This document shows, piece after piece, positions 1 through 7,210 of a stretch of 9,239 nt of DNA. The stretch is from contig JAJYAE010000172.1 of NCBI GenBank assembly GCA_021779695.1, positions 1 through 9,239 of the forward strand, in the 5' to 3' direction. A model generated the notes under the pieces. The model was not told the DNA's origin. It ran no database searches and saw only the letters and a list, made by a program, of their open reading frames with translations. Positions within the stretch are counted from its first letter, which is position 1. Each line of letters starts with the position of its first letter. The stretch is from Acidobacteriota bacterium (GTDB lineage: Bacteria; Acidobacteriota; Terriglobia; Terriglobales; Acidobacteriaceae). The translations under genes and the position numbers were made by a program.

Positions 1-203
1 ACCGCTACATCCAGCGCCTCGTCGACGCCGGCTTTGAGGACCGCGTCATGTTCGGCACCGACCAGATGGAGTGGCCCAAACTCATGACGTACTCCATCAG
101 CATCATTCAGAACGCCGATTACCTCTCACCCCAGCAGAAGCGCGACATCCTCTATAACAACGCCGCCCGCTTCCTGCGCCTCAACACCACCGCGTCCAAA
201 TAA
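1..203 (+). CDS. Amidohydrolase family protein, C-terminal fragment
   Basis: This is the 3' end of a gene cut by the left window edge; the reading frame is set by codons starting at base 3 and ends in TAA at 201-203, leaving 66 residues. The fragment has features of the C-terminus of metal-dependent amidohydrolases of the Amidohydro_2 type (TIM-barrel hydrolases or decarboxylases). These are a buried strand ending in MFGTDQMEWP, where the Asp of the GTD motif is the usual late metal or catalytic ligand, and the closing helix LSPQQKRDILYNNAARFLRL, matching the family's common ending in which an Asn-Ala pair precedes Arg-Phe-Leu. Substrate cannot be judged from this piece. No second gene follows closely; a strong hairpin lies 17 bases after the stop. 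Family assignment is fairly safe, specific function is unknown. Confidence 0.8.
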   Translation, partial: RYIQRLVDAGFEDRVMFGTDQMEWPKLMTYSISIIQNADYLSPQQKRDILYNNAARFLRLNTTASK

Positions 204-220
204 CACGGCCTTCCTTGAGC

Positions 221-253
221 CCCGGCCGTTGTGCTCTCTGCGCAACGGCCGGG
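221..253 (+). terminator. Strong hairpin after the amidohydrolase gene, possible terminator
   Basis: Bases 221-234 pair with 240-253 in a 14-bp stem containing one G-U pair, around the five-base loop TCTCT. The outer 11 pairs (CCCGGCCGTTG with CAACGGCCGGG) are perfect. It begins 17 bases after the amidohydrolase stop, the right place for a transcription terminator. There is no T tract after it (TAACACCC follows), so it is not a textbook intrinsic terminator and may instead act as a 3' end stabiliser. Confidence 0.5.
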
Positions 254-440
254 TAACACCCATCCGTCACCTTCCCCACAGCGAATTCCATTGCTCCGCG
301 CTCTCTGCTCGCGCTACCTTTGTCTGCGCCAGTCATGTGTCCCCATTCCAGATGCACTTCGCATCGATTGGCACCGATGCCACTCTCTGGTACCCCCAGC
401 CAGAGGTCCTGGTCCATCCACAATTGAGGAGGTCGTTTCT
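254..440. other. Leader region before the beta-helix gene, no gene seen
   Basis: Together with the hairpin at 221-253 this makes a 237-base gap between the amidohydrolase stop and the next start codon. Reading frames here lack recognisable protein features and the frame open from 231 begins inside the hairpin, so it is taken as non-coding. A TTGGCA at 368-373 resembles a -35 box, but the bases 17 downstream (TACCCC) are a poor -10, so no promoter is called. Confidence 0.5.
426..433 (+). promoter_or_regulatory. Ribosome binding site fixing the start of the beta-helix gene
   Basis: GAGGAGGT is a near-perfect Shine-Dalgarno sequence, seven bases before ATG at 441. It argues against the longer in-frame reading from GTG at 231, whose extra 70 residues would precede and bury the signal peptide. 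Confidence 0.8.
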
Positions 441-1751
441 ATGAAGCATTTCCCCAGCATTCTGCGCCTTGGTTCTCTCGTCGCCGCCTACCTCGCGGCA
501 GCAGCGCTTGCACTTCCCGCCGCAGCCGCCACCCTCTGCGTAGGCAGTGGAGGCAGCGGCTGCTATGCCACCATCAACGCCGCCGTCGCCGCCGCCGCAC
601 CCGGTGACACCATCCAGGTCTACCAGGGCATCTACCCAGAAGATGTCGTGATCGGCAAGTCCATTTCCCTCGTCGGAAAGAACCCCGCCAACACCATCAT
701 CGACGCCACCGGCCTATCCAACGGCATCTACATTGACGGCCTCGACCACTCCGGCCTGACCAGCGTCACCGTCTCTGGCTTCACCGTGCGCAATGCCAAC
801 TTTGAAGGCATCCTCATCACCAATGCCTCCAACGTCTCCATCGTGGGCAACATCATTACCCATAACGATCAGAGTCTCAACTACGCCACCACCACCTGTC
901 CGGGACTGCCAGCCTTTGAAACCTCCGAAGCTCTCGACTGCGGCGAAGGCATCCACCTCAGCGGCGTCGATCACTCCCTCATCGCACGCAACGATGACGA
1001 AGGCAACTCCGGCGGCATGCTCATCAGCGATGAAACCGGCCCCACCCACGACAACTGGATCGTCAACAACATCGTCAAGAACAACATCTACGACTGCGGC
1101 ATCACCATGCCCTCGCATCCCCCCGCGCCAGGCTCTTCTTCGTCCGGCCACCCCTTCGGCGTCTACTCCAACACTGTCATGGGCAACCGCTCCATCGGCA
1201 ACGGCACCGCGGGCGGCGGCGCAGGCATCGGCATCTTCGGATTCCTGCCTGGCGCGCGCGTCTCTGACAACACCATCTCCGGCAACATCATGATCGGTAA
1301 CGGCCTGCCCGGCTTCGCCATGCACGCGCACTCCCCCGGTGAGAACATGAGCAACAACACCATCACCGGCAACTACATCTCCGGCAACGGCGCCGACACC
1401 GCCGATGCAGCCACGCCCGGCCCCACCGGCATCAATATCTACGCCAACGTCGTCGGACCATCCGCCGTCACCGGCATGGTCATCACAAAGAATGTCATCA
1501 AGAATGAATCCGTCGACGTCGCCATCAAATCCGCCGCCACCATCGACGTCCACTGGAACAACCTCAACGGCAACGGCACAGGCGTCGCCAACCTCGGCGT
1601 CGGTGCCATCGACGCCACCAACAACTGGTGGGGCTGTGACATGGGCCCCGGCAGCAGCGGATGCTCCAGCTCCATGGGTCCCAACGTGCTCGTCGACCCC
1701 GCTCTTGACCAGCCCGCCGTCCCCAACGGCTCACCCTACGACCAGCCCTGA
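441..1751 (+). CDS. Secreted right-handed parallel beta-helix protein
   Basis: The product has 436 residues. Residues 1-30 are a Sec signal peptide: MKHF, then a long Ala/Leu-rich core ending in a run of Ala. The mature part opens with a typical beta-helix entry: a Cys-containing strand, TINAAVAAAAPGDTI, then IYPEDVVIGKSISLVGKNP. It continues as many turns rich in Asn, Gly, Ile and Val such as NNIVKNNIYDCGI, NTISGNIMIGNG and NTITGNYISGNG, the ladder pattern of the NosD, pectate-lyase-like and Beta_helix families. It closes with NNWWGCDMGPGSSGC and a VDPALDQP tail, an ending often seen in secreted beta-helix proteins. No catalytic residues of a specific polysaccharide lyase or hydrolase are evident, so a carbohydrate-binding or degrading role is only possible. 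Start chosen from the excellent ribosome binding site and signal peptide. It stands alone and ends at a shared terminator. Confidence 0.85.
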   Translation: MKHFPSILRLGSLVAAYLAAAALALPAAAATLCVGSGGSGCYATINAAVAAAAPGDTIQVYQGIYPEDVVIGKSISLVGKNPANTIIDATGLSNGIYIDGLDHSGLTSVTVSGFTVRNANFEGILITNASNVSIVGNIITHNDQSLNYATTTCPGLPAFETSEALDCGEGIHLSGVDHSLIARNDDEGNSGGMLISDETGPTHDNWIVNNIVKNNIYDCGITMPSHPPAPGSSSSGHPFGVYSNTVMGNRSIGNGTAGGGAGIGIFGFLPGARVSDNTISGNIMIGNGLPGFAMHAHSPGENMSNNTITGNYISGNGADTADAATPGPTGINIYANVVGPSAVTGMVITKNVIKNESVDVAIKSAATIDVHWNNLNGNGTGVANLGVGAIDATNNWWGCDMGPGSSGCSSSMGPNVLVDPALDQPAVPNGSPYDQP

Positions 1752-1797
1752 CGACACACACTGACGACGCGCCCTCAAGCTCCCGCCGCCACGCAAA

Positions 1798-1829
1798 AAG
1801 GCCGGTCCCGCATCTGCGCGACCGGCCTT
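1798..1829. terminator. Bidirectional intrinsic terminator between convergent genes
   Basis: AAGGCCGGTC (1798-1807) and GACCGGCCTT (1820-1829) form a perfect 10-bp stem around a 12-base loop. On the minus strand the stem runs directly into a T tract (complement of the A run at 1795-1799), a good terminator for the S8 protease gene, whose stop lies 17 bases upstream. On the plus strand it is followed by CGCTTCTTC, weaker but pyrimidine-rich, and can serve the beta-helix gene. Confidence 0.8.
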
Positions 1830-1846
1830 CGCTTCTTCACTGCCGC

Positions 1847-3745
1847 TCACTGTCCGCTCGCGCTCCCGGCCCTCATCGCGTGCAACAGCTCCACAGATTT
1901 CTTCTCGTCCATGTTGTGCCGCCGTCCATCCGCGCTTGTCGTCGCTCCGCCCACAATCAAACGAATCGTCTGCTCCGGCGTCAGCTTCGGATCAAGCGCC
2001 AGCAGCTTCGCCGCCAGGTTCACCACATTCGGTGAGGCCATCGACGTCCCCGATAGCCGCACCTTCGCGCCGCCCGGCACCACCGACTCCACCTCGTACC
2101 CGTCCGCGTCCACCCGCACCGTCGGCCCGTAACTCGTAAAGCTCGCCTCGTCCCCCGCCTGGTCCACCGCGCCCACCGTCAGCAGGTTCGGCAGGTTGAA
2201 CGACGATGGAATCATCTCATTGAACGTCGAGTTGCTGTCCGCATTGCCCGCCGCGCAGATGAACAGGATACCCGGCGCACTCTTCAGCGCGTCATACAAC
2301 CCCTTGCGGTCAATCCCATACAGCTTCGCCGCCGTCGCCTTCCGCTCCGCGGCGTCCTTGCCCATCCCGTTCTTTTCAAGCGCCACCTCGTAGTCCTGCG
2401 GACCGCCGCCCCAGCTCATGTTCACCACGCGTACGCCGTTCTTCTTGAACCAGTCCACATACGCCTGGTAGTCCTTTGCGTCCCGCTCGCTCATCTCCTC
2501 GCTCGGTGGCAGCGGCACATTGTGCCAGTCAAACGTGAGTCGTCCTACCGCCAGCCGCACCGCCGGATTCCCGCGCGACGCAATCCCCGCCACGTGCGTC
2601 CCGTGCGCGTAGTTGCCCACAAACTCCAGGTCCTCCAGAAACTGCGGAATCTCCGCCGCCTTCATCCCCGCCAGTTGCTTGCGCAGCGCCGCCGCCTCCG
2701 GCGTGTCCAGTGACAGCTGCAAATCAGAGAGCCCTTTCAGGTCCTGTACCATCCCCGGATACTCCGCCTTCTGCTTCGCATCCATCGGATAGAGATATCC
2801 ATGCGAGGGAAATCCCTTCAGGTCAAAGGCAATGTCGTGAGGATCGCCATCTGGTCCCGGCTTGGGATCCGTGTACACGCGCCCCGCAAACAGCGACAGG
2901 TCCGAACCCGAATCCCAGATGCCCACCCGCACCGGCGTCAGATGATCCCCTTCCGTCAACGTCACCTCACGCGCCTGCCAGATGTCCGGCTTCTGCACGT
3001 TGTGTTCCGCCACCAGCTTGGTCAGCACGCTCAACGACGGCTTCTCCAGCGGCAGCATTCGCTTCAGCTCCAGCCGCGCGCCAATCAGCCCCCATGCCAG
3101 ATCATTGCTCAGTGCGTGTGCCTTTTCCACCGCCGGATCAACGTTGCCCGCAATCGATCCCAGCACCAGGTCCGGCGTAATGATCTGCGCCCGCGCCTTC
3201 GCCTGCTTCACGCTGTCGCCCACCACACCCCATGGCAACGGGTCCAGCGCTGCCGCATATTCCTTCGCAAAAGCTGCGTCATAGGCATCGCCGGACGTCT
3301 GCCCTGTCGCCTTCTGCGCATCCACCATCGCCCGCGTCATCAGTCCGGTCATCAGCTTTGCCGCCGGCTTGTCCTCCACCGCGCGCAGCTTCTCCACCGT
3401 CCCCATCGCCGCGTCGTTCTCGCCCGCCAGCAGTTGCAGGTCCAGCTCCACGCCCAGAAGTTGTCGCTGCGCCCCGTGGTCCTCAATGTCGTAATCCTTC
3501 AGGACGGACTCCACGTCTGCGCGCACCCTGGCTGCAAAGGCGCCAAACGTCGCATCATCTGCCTTCACCAGCTCGCTCGCTGTTCCTGTAATCGGGTAGT
3601 TGAACCGCGGCAGATCCGCTTCACTCTTTACCACCTTGCGCCCGCTCGCCTGGGCCACACCGCTCTGGGCCGCACACCCCAGCGCCACCACTCCCAGCAT
3701 CACAGCGATCAACCGCGCGATGCGCAAACACGATAAAGACTGCAT
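1847..3745 (-). CDS. Exported S8 (subtilisin-family) serine protease
   Basis: The product has 632 residues from the ATG at 3745. The full catalytic set is visible: Asp278 in GIWDSGSD, His381 in AHGTHVAGIAS, oxyanion Asn501 in CAAGNADSN and Ser568 in LSGTSMASPN. Residues 1-33 look like an export signal (MQSLSCLRIARLIAVML followed by an Ala/Val-rich core). Cys24 in ALGC is near a lipobox but lacks the usual Leu/Val/Ile at -3, so lipidation is uncertain. Between signal and protease lies a helical domain of about 240 residues, including the stretch RAVEDKPAAKLMTGL. It may be a propeptide or fixed N-terminal domain as in other large bacterial S8 peptidases. About 100 residues separate Asp and His, far more than in subtilisin. 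The upstream in-frame ATG at 3763 is rejected because GGAGGT lies between it and 3745. The isomerase-like gene ends 52 bases upstream. Substrate unknown. Confidence 0.92.
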   Translation of the reverse strand: MQSLSCLRIARLIAVMLGVVALGCAAQSGVAQASGRKVVKSEADLPRFNYPITGTASELVKADDATFGAFAARVRADVESVLKDYDIEDHGAQRQLLGVELDLQLLAGENDAAMGTVEKLRAVEDKPAAKLMTGLMTRAMVDAQKATGQTSGDAYDAAFAKEYAAALDPLPWGVVGDSVKQAKARAQIITPDLVLGSIAGNVDPAVEKAHALSNDLAWGLIGARLELKRMLPLEKPSLSVLTKLVAEHNVQKPDIWQAREVTLTEGDHLTPVRVGIWDSGSDLSLFAGRVYTDPKPGPDGDPHDIAFDLKGFPSHGYLYPMDAKQKAEYPGMVQDLKGLSDLQLSLDTPEAAALRKQLAGMKAAEIPQFLEDLEFVGNYAHGTHVAGIASRGNPAVRLAVGRLTFDWHNVPLPPSEEMSERDAKDYQAYVDWFKKNGVRVVNMSWGGGPQDYEVALEKNGMGKDAAERKATAAKLYGIDRKGLYDALKSAPGILFICAAGNADSNSTFNEMIPSSFNLPNLLTVGAVDQAGDEASFTSYGPTVRVDADGYEVESVVPGGAKVRLSGTSMASPNVVNLAAKLLALDPKLTPEQTIRLIVGGATTSADGRRHNMDEKKSVELLHAMRAGSASGQ

Positions 3746-3752
3746 GCAGCGA

Positions 3753-3758
3753 ACCTCC
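3753..3758 (-). promoter_or_regulatory. Ribosome binding site fixing the S8 protease start
   Basis: On the minus strand GGAGGT sits seven bases before the ATG at 3745. Since it lies inside the longer reading from 3763, it decides for the shorter protein, which also gives a more normal signal peptide. Confidence 0.7.
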
Positions 3759-3797
3759 AGCATGAATCAATTCCATCCTGTACTTCGAATGCGCGCC

Positions 3798-4721
3798 TTA
3801 CCCCAGCATCGGCCGCAGCGCCGCATAATCCACCGCCGCTGCCTCCATCGCTGGCATCTCAGTAAAAGGAGGCTCCTGCTCCACAAAGATGTGCCGCACG
3901 CCAGCCTTCCGCGCCGCCGCCACAATCGCCCGCACGTCCACGCCGCCGCGGCCCAGCTCCGTCGGCTGAGGCCCATCCGGCGTCATCAGCGTCGTCACCG
4001 GCTTCGTCAGATGCGTGAAGTCCTTCACGTGCACCATCGCAAACCGCTCCGCATGCTCCCCCAGCAGCTTCACCGGGTCCGCGCCCGCCACCCGCATCCA
4101 GCCCGTGTCCGCCTCAAACTTCACCAGCGAAGGGTCCGTCTCCCGCAGCAGAATCGCATACCCCGTCTCGCCGTCGCCCACGTCGCGAAACTCGATATTG
4201 TGGTTGTGATACGCATACTGCAGCCCCGCCGCTTTCGCCTTGCGCCCAATCTCATTGGCCAGCCCCGCCATCGTGTGAAAATCCGCAGCCGTCAGCGTGT
4301 TCAGCATCTGCAGCACGCCATGCATTCCGTTCTCAGGCACTCGCGGCGGCAGAATCGAGCTCACGACGTACTCCACACCCAGCGCTTCGCCCTCAGCCAG
4401 CAGCTTGTCGGTCGCCTCAAAGCCAAACTGCATGTGCGCGCTCGGCAGCCGCAGACCGGCCTCCCGAACCAGCCCGCGAAACTCCACCGGTGTCTGCTTC
4501 GCCAGACCCGCCGATTCCACTTCAATAAATCCAATCTGCTTCAGCTTCTTCAGCGTTCCCGCCGGATCCTTCGCCAGGTCGCTGCCCACCGTATAAAGCT
4601 GGATCCCCGCCGGAACAGCGCGCCCCGCCGCCCACAGCCGTCCCGGCAACACTCCTGCGGCTGCGCTGCCGCACGCACGCGCCAGAAAGCTCCGCCGCGT
4701 CATCCCCGCACTCCCTGCCAT
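3798..4721 (-). CDS. Tat-exported sugar phosphate isomerase/epimerase-like TIM barrel protein
   Basis: The product has 307 residues. The N-terminus has a twin-arginine signal, TRRSFLARACGSAAAG (residues 8-23), so it is probably moved folded across the membrane. The rest matches the xylose-isomerase-like TIM barrel (AP_endonuc_2) family. The first strand is GIQLYTVGSDL (39-49). Likely metal-binding segments are YHNHNIEF (171-178), FEADTGW (202-208), VHVKDF (230-235) and FVEQE (279-283), with ELGRGGVD (255-262) as the usual loop before the last helix. Such proteins isomerise or epimerise sugars or inositol derivatives using a divalent metal; the substrate here cannot be named. ATG at 4721 has AAGGGGGT five bases upstream. 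An alternative ATG at 4703 (protein starting MTRRSFL) has AGGGAG seven bases upstream and is nearly as good. It follows the PilZ gene by 28 bases and precedes the protease by 52, so co-transcription is likely. Confidence 0.87.
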   Translation of the reverse strand: MAGSAGMTRRSFLARACGSAAAGVLPGRLWAAGRAVPAGIQLYTVGSDLAKDPAGTLKKLKQIGFIEVESAGLAKQTPVEFRGLVREAGLRLPSAHMQFGFEATDKLLAEGEALGVEYVVSSILPPRVPENGMHGVLQMLNTLTAADFHTMAGLANEIGRKAKAAGLQYAYHNHNIEFRDVGDGETGYAILLRETDPSLVKFEADTGWMRVAGADPVKLLGEHAERFAMVHVKDFTHLTKPVTTLMTPDGPQPTELGRGGVDVRAIVAAARKAGVRHIFVEQEPPFTEMPAMEAAAVDYAALRPMLG

Positions 4722-4749
4722 CCACGACCCCCTTGCGCCGCCACGCGCC

Positions 4750-5781
4750 TTAGGAAAACGGCTGATAAAACTCCTCCACCGAACCTCGATGCCTGCTCGT
4801 CATCGCATACGTCCGCAGCCCCAGTGTTGTCGGCGTCACGTCAATCTTTACTTCCGGCTTGAACTCAAGCGACCGCTCCTTCTGTTCAAGAAGCCCATAG
4901 TCCGACAGCAGCTGCAGGCTTTGTTGCGCAGGAATCTCGCGCATATCCGTCTGCATCATTAGCTCCGCCAGCGTCATCGTCACTCTTGAGGCGCATCTGG
5001 GCCCCGCCGTTATCTCGCTCTGCCGCGCCCTTTCGCACGCCCCCTCCAGAATCTTGCACGATACATCCGTCAGGCGGCTCATCGTCTCAACCACCGCCGG
5101 CAATGCCGGATCCGCAGCCTCCAAAGTGCACGAGCGCGCCAGGAGCGTCGCCCAACGCTTCGTCTGTTCGCCGTCGTGCCCGTCTGTACCCGCATCCAGA
5201 ATTCGCTCCACCAGCTGCGCCGGCGCATGAAGCTGATCACCCTGCTCTTCGCCCCGCACCAGGTTCGCCGCAGTGCGCAGCAACTCGATGGCCAGCCTCA
5301 ACCGCAGACTGCTCAGCCGCTCCCGCATCAGGTTCAGCATCGCTGGCTCCCCGCTGATCTGCCGCAGAAAGGCTACCGCGTCCATCGTCTTCACATAGCC
5401 TTCCATGTCGTGCACTCCCAGCACCGTCGAAGCGTGCTCCACAAGCTCTTCCCAGCCACGCTCCTCCCGCCGTGCCACCGACACAAACATGCACCCCAGG
5501 CCATCCGCCAGCGGCCGCATCACCTTCATCTGCGCCGTCATCCGCCGGTCTGGATTCAGCTCCAGCGCTCCCCTTTGCTGCAGCGTCATCCACACCGTCT
5601 TGCCCTTGGGCCATTGTGCGGGCGTGCACACAAACACGCCCGTCGAACTCACATCGCGCACTGCATCCTCGCGCAACTTCGTTCCATCCCACCAGTACGC
5701 GAAAAAATTCTCGGTCGTCCGCCGCTCCGCACGCTCTTTCTCCGCATGCAACAGCCGTTCCAGCCAGCGCGACTTGCCCAT
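4750..5781 (-). CDS. PilZ-domain (cyclic-di-GMP binding) protein with long C-terminal region
   Basis: The product has 343 residues. Residues about 16-105 are a PilZ domain: RAERR (17-21) gives the RxxxR motif and DVSSTG (43-48) the DxSxxG motif, 21 residues apart, which is what canonical cyclic-di-GMP receptors show. The remaining part, about 230 residues, is not a standard PilZ partner. It has a helical stretch (about 130-175), then KRWATLLARS (208-217), a DPALPAVVETMSRLTDVSCKILE segment split over 224-246, and a winged-helix-like end with SLQLLSDYGLLEQ (288-300) and DVTPTTLGLRTYAM (314-327). That order resembles Abi-alpha (DUF4393) proteins; this is my inference. The frame is open back to 6114 but there overlaps the DUF2252 gene in Arg/Trp-rich shadow sequence. 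ATG at 5781 is chosen because GGAGGGAG (5791-5798) lies nine bases upstream. Probably first gene of a PilZ, isomerase, protease operon. No confident promoter seen in 5782-5868. Confidence 0.85.
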   Translation of the reverse strand: MGKSRWLERLLHAEKERAERRTTENFFAYWWDGTKLREDAVRDVSSTGVFVCTPAQWPKGKTVWMTLQQRGALELNPDRRMTAQMKVMRPLADGLGCMFVSVARREERGWEELVEHASTVLGVHDMEGYVKTMDAVAFLRQISGEPAMLNLMRERLSSLRLRLAIELLRTAANLVRGEEQGDQLHAPAQLVERILDAGTDGHDGEQTKRWATLLARSCTLEAADPALPAVVETMSRLTDVSCKILEGACERARQSEITAGPRCASRVTMTLAELMMQTDMREIPAQQSLQLLSDYGLLEQKERSLEFKPEVKIDVTPTTLGLRTYAMTSRHRGSVEEFYQPFS

Positions 5782-5862
5782 CGGTCCAATCTCCCTCCGG
5801 CTATCATCCTCCCACATCCCATGTGGAATCCAACATTGCATGAAGGATGTACATTCAGTCCA

Positions 5863-5885
5863 AATAAAGCGCCACCCGCAGGCGC
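5863..5885 (-). terminator. Intrinsic terminator after the DUF2252 gene
   Basis: On the minus strand GCGCC (5885-5881) and GGCGC (5873-5869) form a five-bp GC stem with a seven-base loop, followed by TTTATT (5868-5863). It starts five bases after the DUF2252 stop codon. The stem is short, so read-through is possible, but position and T-rich tail fit a terminator and suggest that the PilZ gene has its own promoter. Confidence 0.55.
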
Positions 5886-5890
5886 GACCC

Positions 5891-7210
5891 TCAGCGAATC
5901 CGTTCCGCCCGCCGCAGCGCCTGCCAGTCCCGCTCCGTCTGGTCCGCGTACAGCGCCCCAAACCGCCCCAGCACTTCCGCGAACCCATCCCCCTGCCCCA
6001 GGTACCCCGCAATCGCCAGCGGATCCGACGACCGCGCATGACCCCGCGCCAGCAGCTCGCCGCACAGCTCCGCAAACGCCTCCAGTCCGCCGCCTGCCAG
6101 GTCTTCCACTTCAATCGATCCCTTGTGATCGTTCAACTGCCGCACCAGAAACTGCCGTCCGCCCATCTGCGTCCATCCCAGAAATGGGTCGGATTGCAGC
6201 TGCATCGCACGCTGGCCCTCCACTGCACGCTGGCCCCCATGCGTCACCGTCTCCGCTGGCCCGCGCGCCTCCGGCAAGTACCGCGCATAGGCTGACTCCG
6301 TCTCTTCCTTCACCTGCAGAAACAGCGGATCGCCCGCCCCGTTGCCTTCCAGATAGATGCAATAATCCCGCAGCCCCACCGACCCCGTTCCCACCACCTT
6401 GAACGCCACATCCACCGGACGGTAAAGCGAGAGCAGATGCCGCCGCTCCGGCTGCAGCATCGCCGCATAGGGCTCCAGTGCCGCCAGCACTTTCGCTGCC
6501 TGCGCGCCTGTCACTCGCGTCAGCATCGGCTTGCTCTCTTTGAAGCGCCGCGCCGCGTGCGGATGACCGTTCACCGGAGCCGTCAGTTGCTCCAGCGTGT
6601 GCAGCGGCGTCGCCCGCTCAGCCTTCAGCAAGGCATCATGCACCGGATGCACGTTGCCAATCCGATGCACCTGGTAGCGCATCACCTCCAGGGTCGGCAT
6701 CTTCGCAAACTGCCGCATCAGCCCCGTGTAGCGCTCCACGCACTTCTCCGCCGCGCCGCGTGCCGCGCTCTCCTTGTGCCCTGCCTCGCGCCCAGCCAGC
6801 ACCAGCGACGCCGCCATCCGCTTCAGGTCCCACTCAAACGGCGCGCGAATCGTCTCGTCAAAATCGTTGATGTCAAAAACCAGCCGCCCATCCGGTGCCG
6901 CATACGCGCCCACGTTGCGCACATGCGCATCGCCGCAGATCTGGCACATCAGCCCCGTATTCGGCAGCACCGCCAGGTCTCCCGCCATCACCGGCGCCGC
7001 CCCGCGCAGGTATCCAAACGGCGACTGCGCCATCAGCTCATGTTTCAGCTTCACCAGGTGCGGAACGCGGCCCTTTTCGGCCCTCCGCAGCAGCTCCAGC
7101 GCCGTCGCCGTCCGCGCCTTCACGTTCAGCGCATCGTGCGCCTGCCGCCCCACTTGCTTGCGGCGCGACTGCCCCATCCGCCGCCGCTCTTCCGGAGTTG
7201 TCCAGTGCAT
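5891..7210 (-). CDS. DUF2252 family protein, kinase-like motifs
   Basis: The product has 439 residues from ATG at 7210. It matches DUF2252 along its whole length: PEERRRMGQ near the start, FGYLRGAAPVMAGDLA, GDAHVRNVG (93-101), DINDFDE (113-119) followed by FEWDLKRMAAS, KVVGTGSVG (271-279), FLQVKEE (297-303), EGQRAMQLQSDPFLGW (331-346), VRQLNDHKGS (356-365) and a C-terminal ARGHARSSD with GYLGQGDGF. The family is grouped with protein-kinase-like folds; GDxHxxN and DFDE resemble the catalytic and metal-binding loops of aminoglycoside-type kinases. No substrate is known and it has no signal peptide, so it is probably cytoplasmic. The frame continues to GTG at 7282, but that stretch lies in palindromic, probably non-coding DNA. 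No good ribosome binding site precedes 7210; ATG at 7177 is an alternative with GGAAGAG upstream, but would cut off PEERRR. Confidence 0.9.
   Translation of the reverse strand: MHWTTPEERRRMGQSRRKQVGRQAHDALNVKARTATALELLRRAEKGRVPHLVKLKHELMAQSPFGYLRGAAPVMAGDLAVLPNTGLMCQICGDAHVRNVGAYAAPDGRLVFDINDFDETIRAPFEWDLKRMAASLVLAGREAGHKESAARGAAEKCVERYTGLMRQFAKMPTLEVMRYQVHRIGNVHPVHDALLKAERATPLHTLEQLTAPVNGHPHAARRFKESKPMLTRVTGAQAAKVLAALEPYAAMLQPERRHLLSLYRPVDVAFKVVGTGSVGLRDYCIYLEGNGAGDPLFLQVKEETESAYARYLPEARGPAETVTHGGQRAVEGQRAMQLQSDPFLGWTQMGGRQFLVRQLNDHKGSIEVEDLAGGGLEAFAELCGELLARGHARSSDPLAIAGYLGQGDGFAEVLGRFGALYADQTERDWQALRRAERIR

Noticed and set aside
368..396. Sigma-70-type promoter with TTGGCA and a box 17 bases downstream
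   Set aside because: The -10 position reads TACCCC, too far from TATAAT to call.
231..440. N-terminal extension of the beta-helix protein from GTG at 231
   Set aside because: It begins inside the hairpin at 221-253, would put 70 residues before an obvious signal peptide, and ATG at 441 has an excellent ribosome binding site.
714..1553. 279-residue reading frame on the minus strand
   Set aside because: Antisense shadow of the beta-helix gene; composition is Gly/Val/Asp-rich as expected from the complement of its codons, with no domain signal.
2801..3736. 311-residue reading frame on the plus strand
   Set aside because: Antisense to the well-supported S8 protease; Arg/His/Gln-rich with no motif.
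3600..4862. 420-residue plus-strand reading frame
   Set aside because: Runs antisense across the protease start, the isomerase gene and part of the PilZ gene; Arg/His/Pro-rich low-complexity shadow.
4750..5781. A complete phage-defence system built around the Abi-alpha-like protein
   Set aside because: Neighbours (isomerase, protease, DUF2252) are not known defence partners and there are no mobile-element marks; the RNase T2 is an exported lipoprotein, so it is not a credible cytoplasmic effector.
5782..6114. Upstream extension of the PilZ gene into the DUF2252 gene
   Set aside because: The extra 111 residues are Trp/Arg/Cys-rich and match the out-of-frame reading of the DUF2252 coding sequence; a ribosome binding site supports 5781.
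5176..6402. 408-residue plus-strand reading frame
   Set aside because: Antisense to both the PilZ and DUF2252 genes, crosses their intergenic terminator, and is Pro/Ala/His-rich with no domain.
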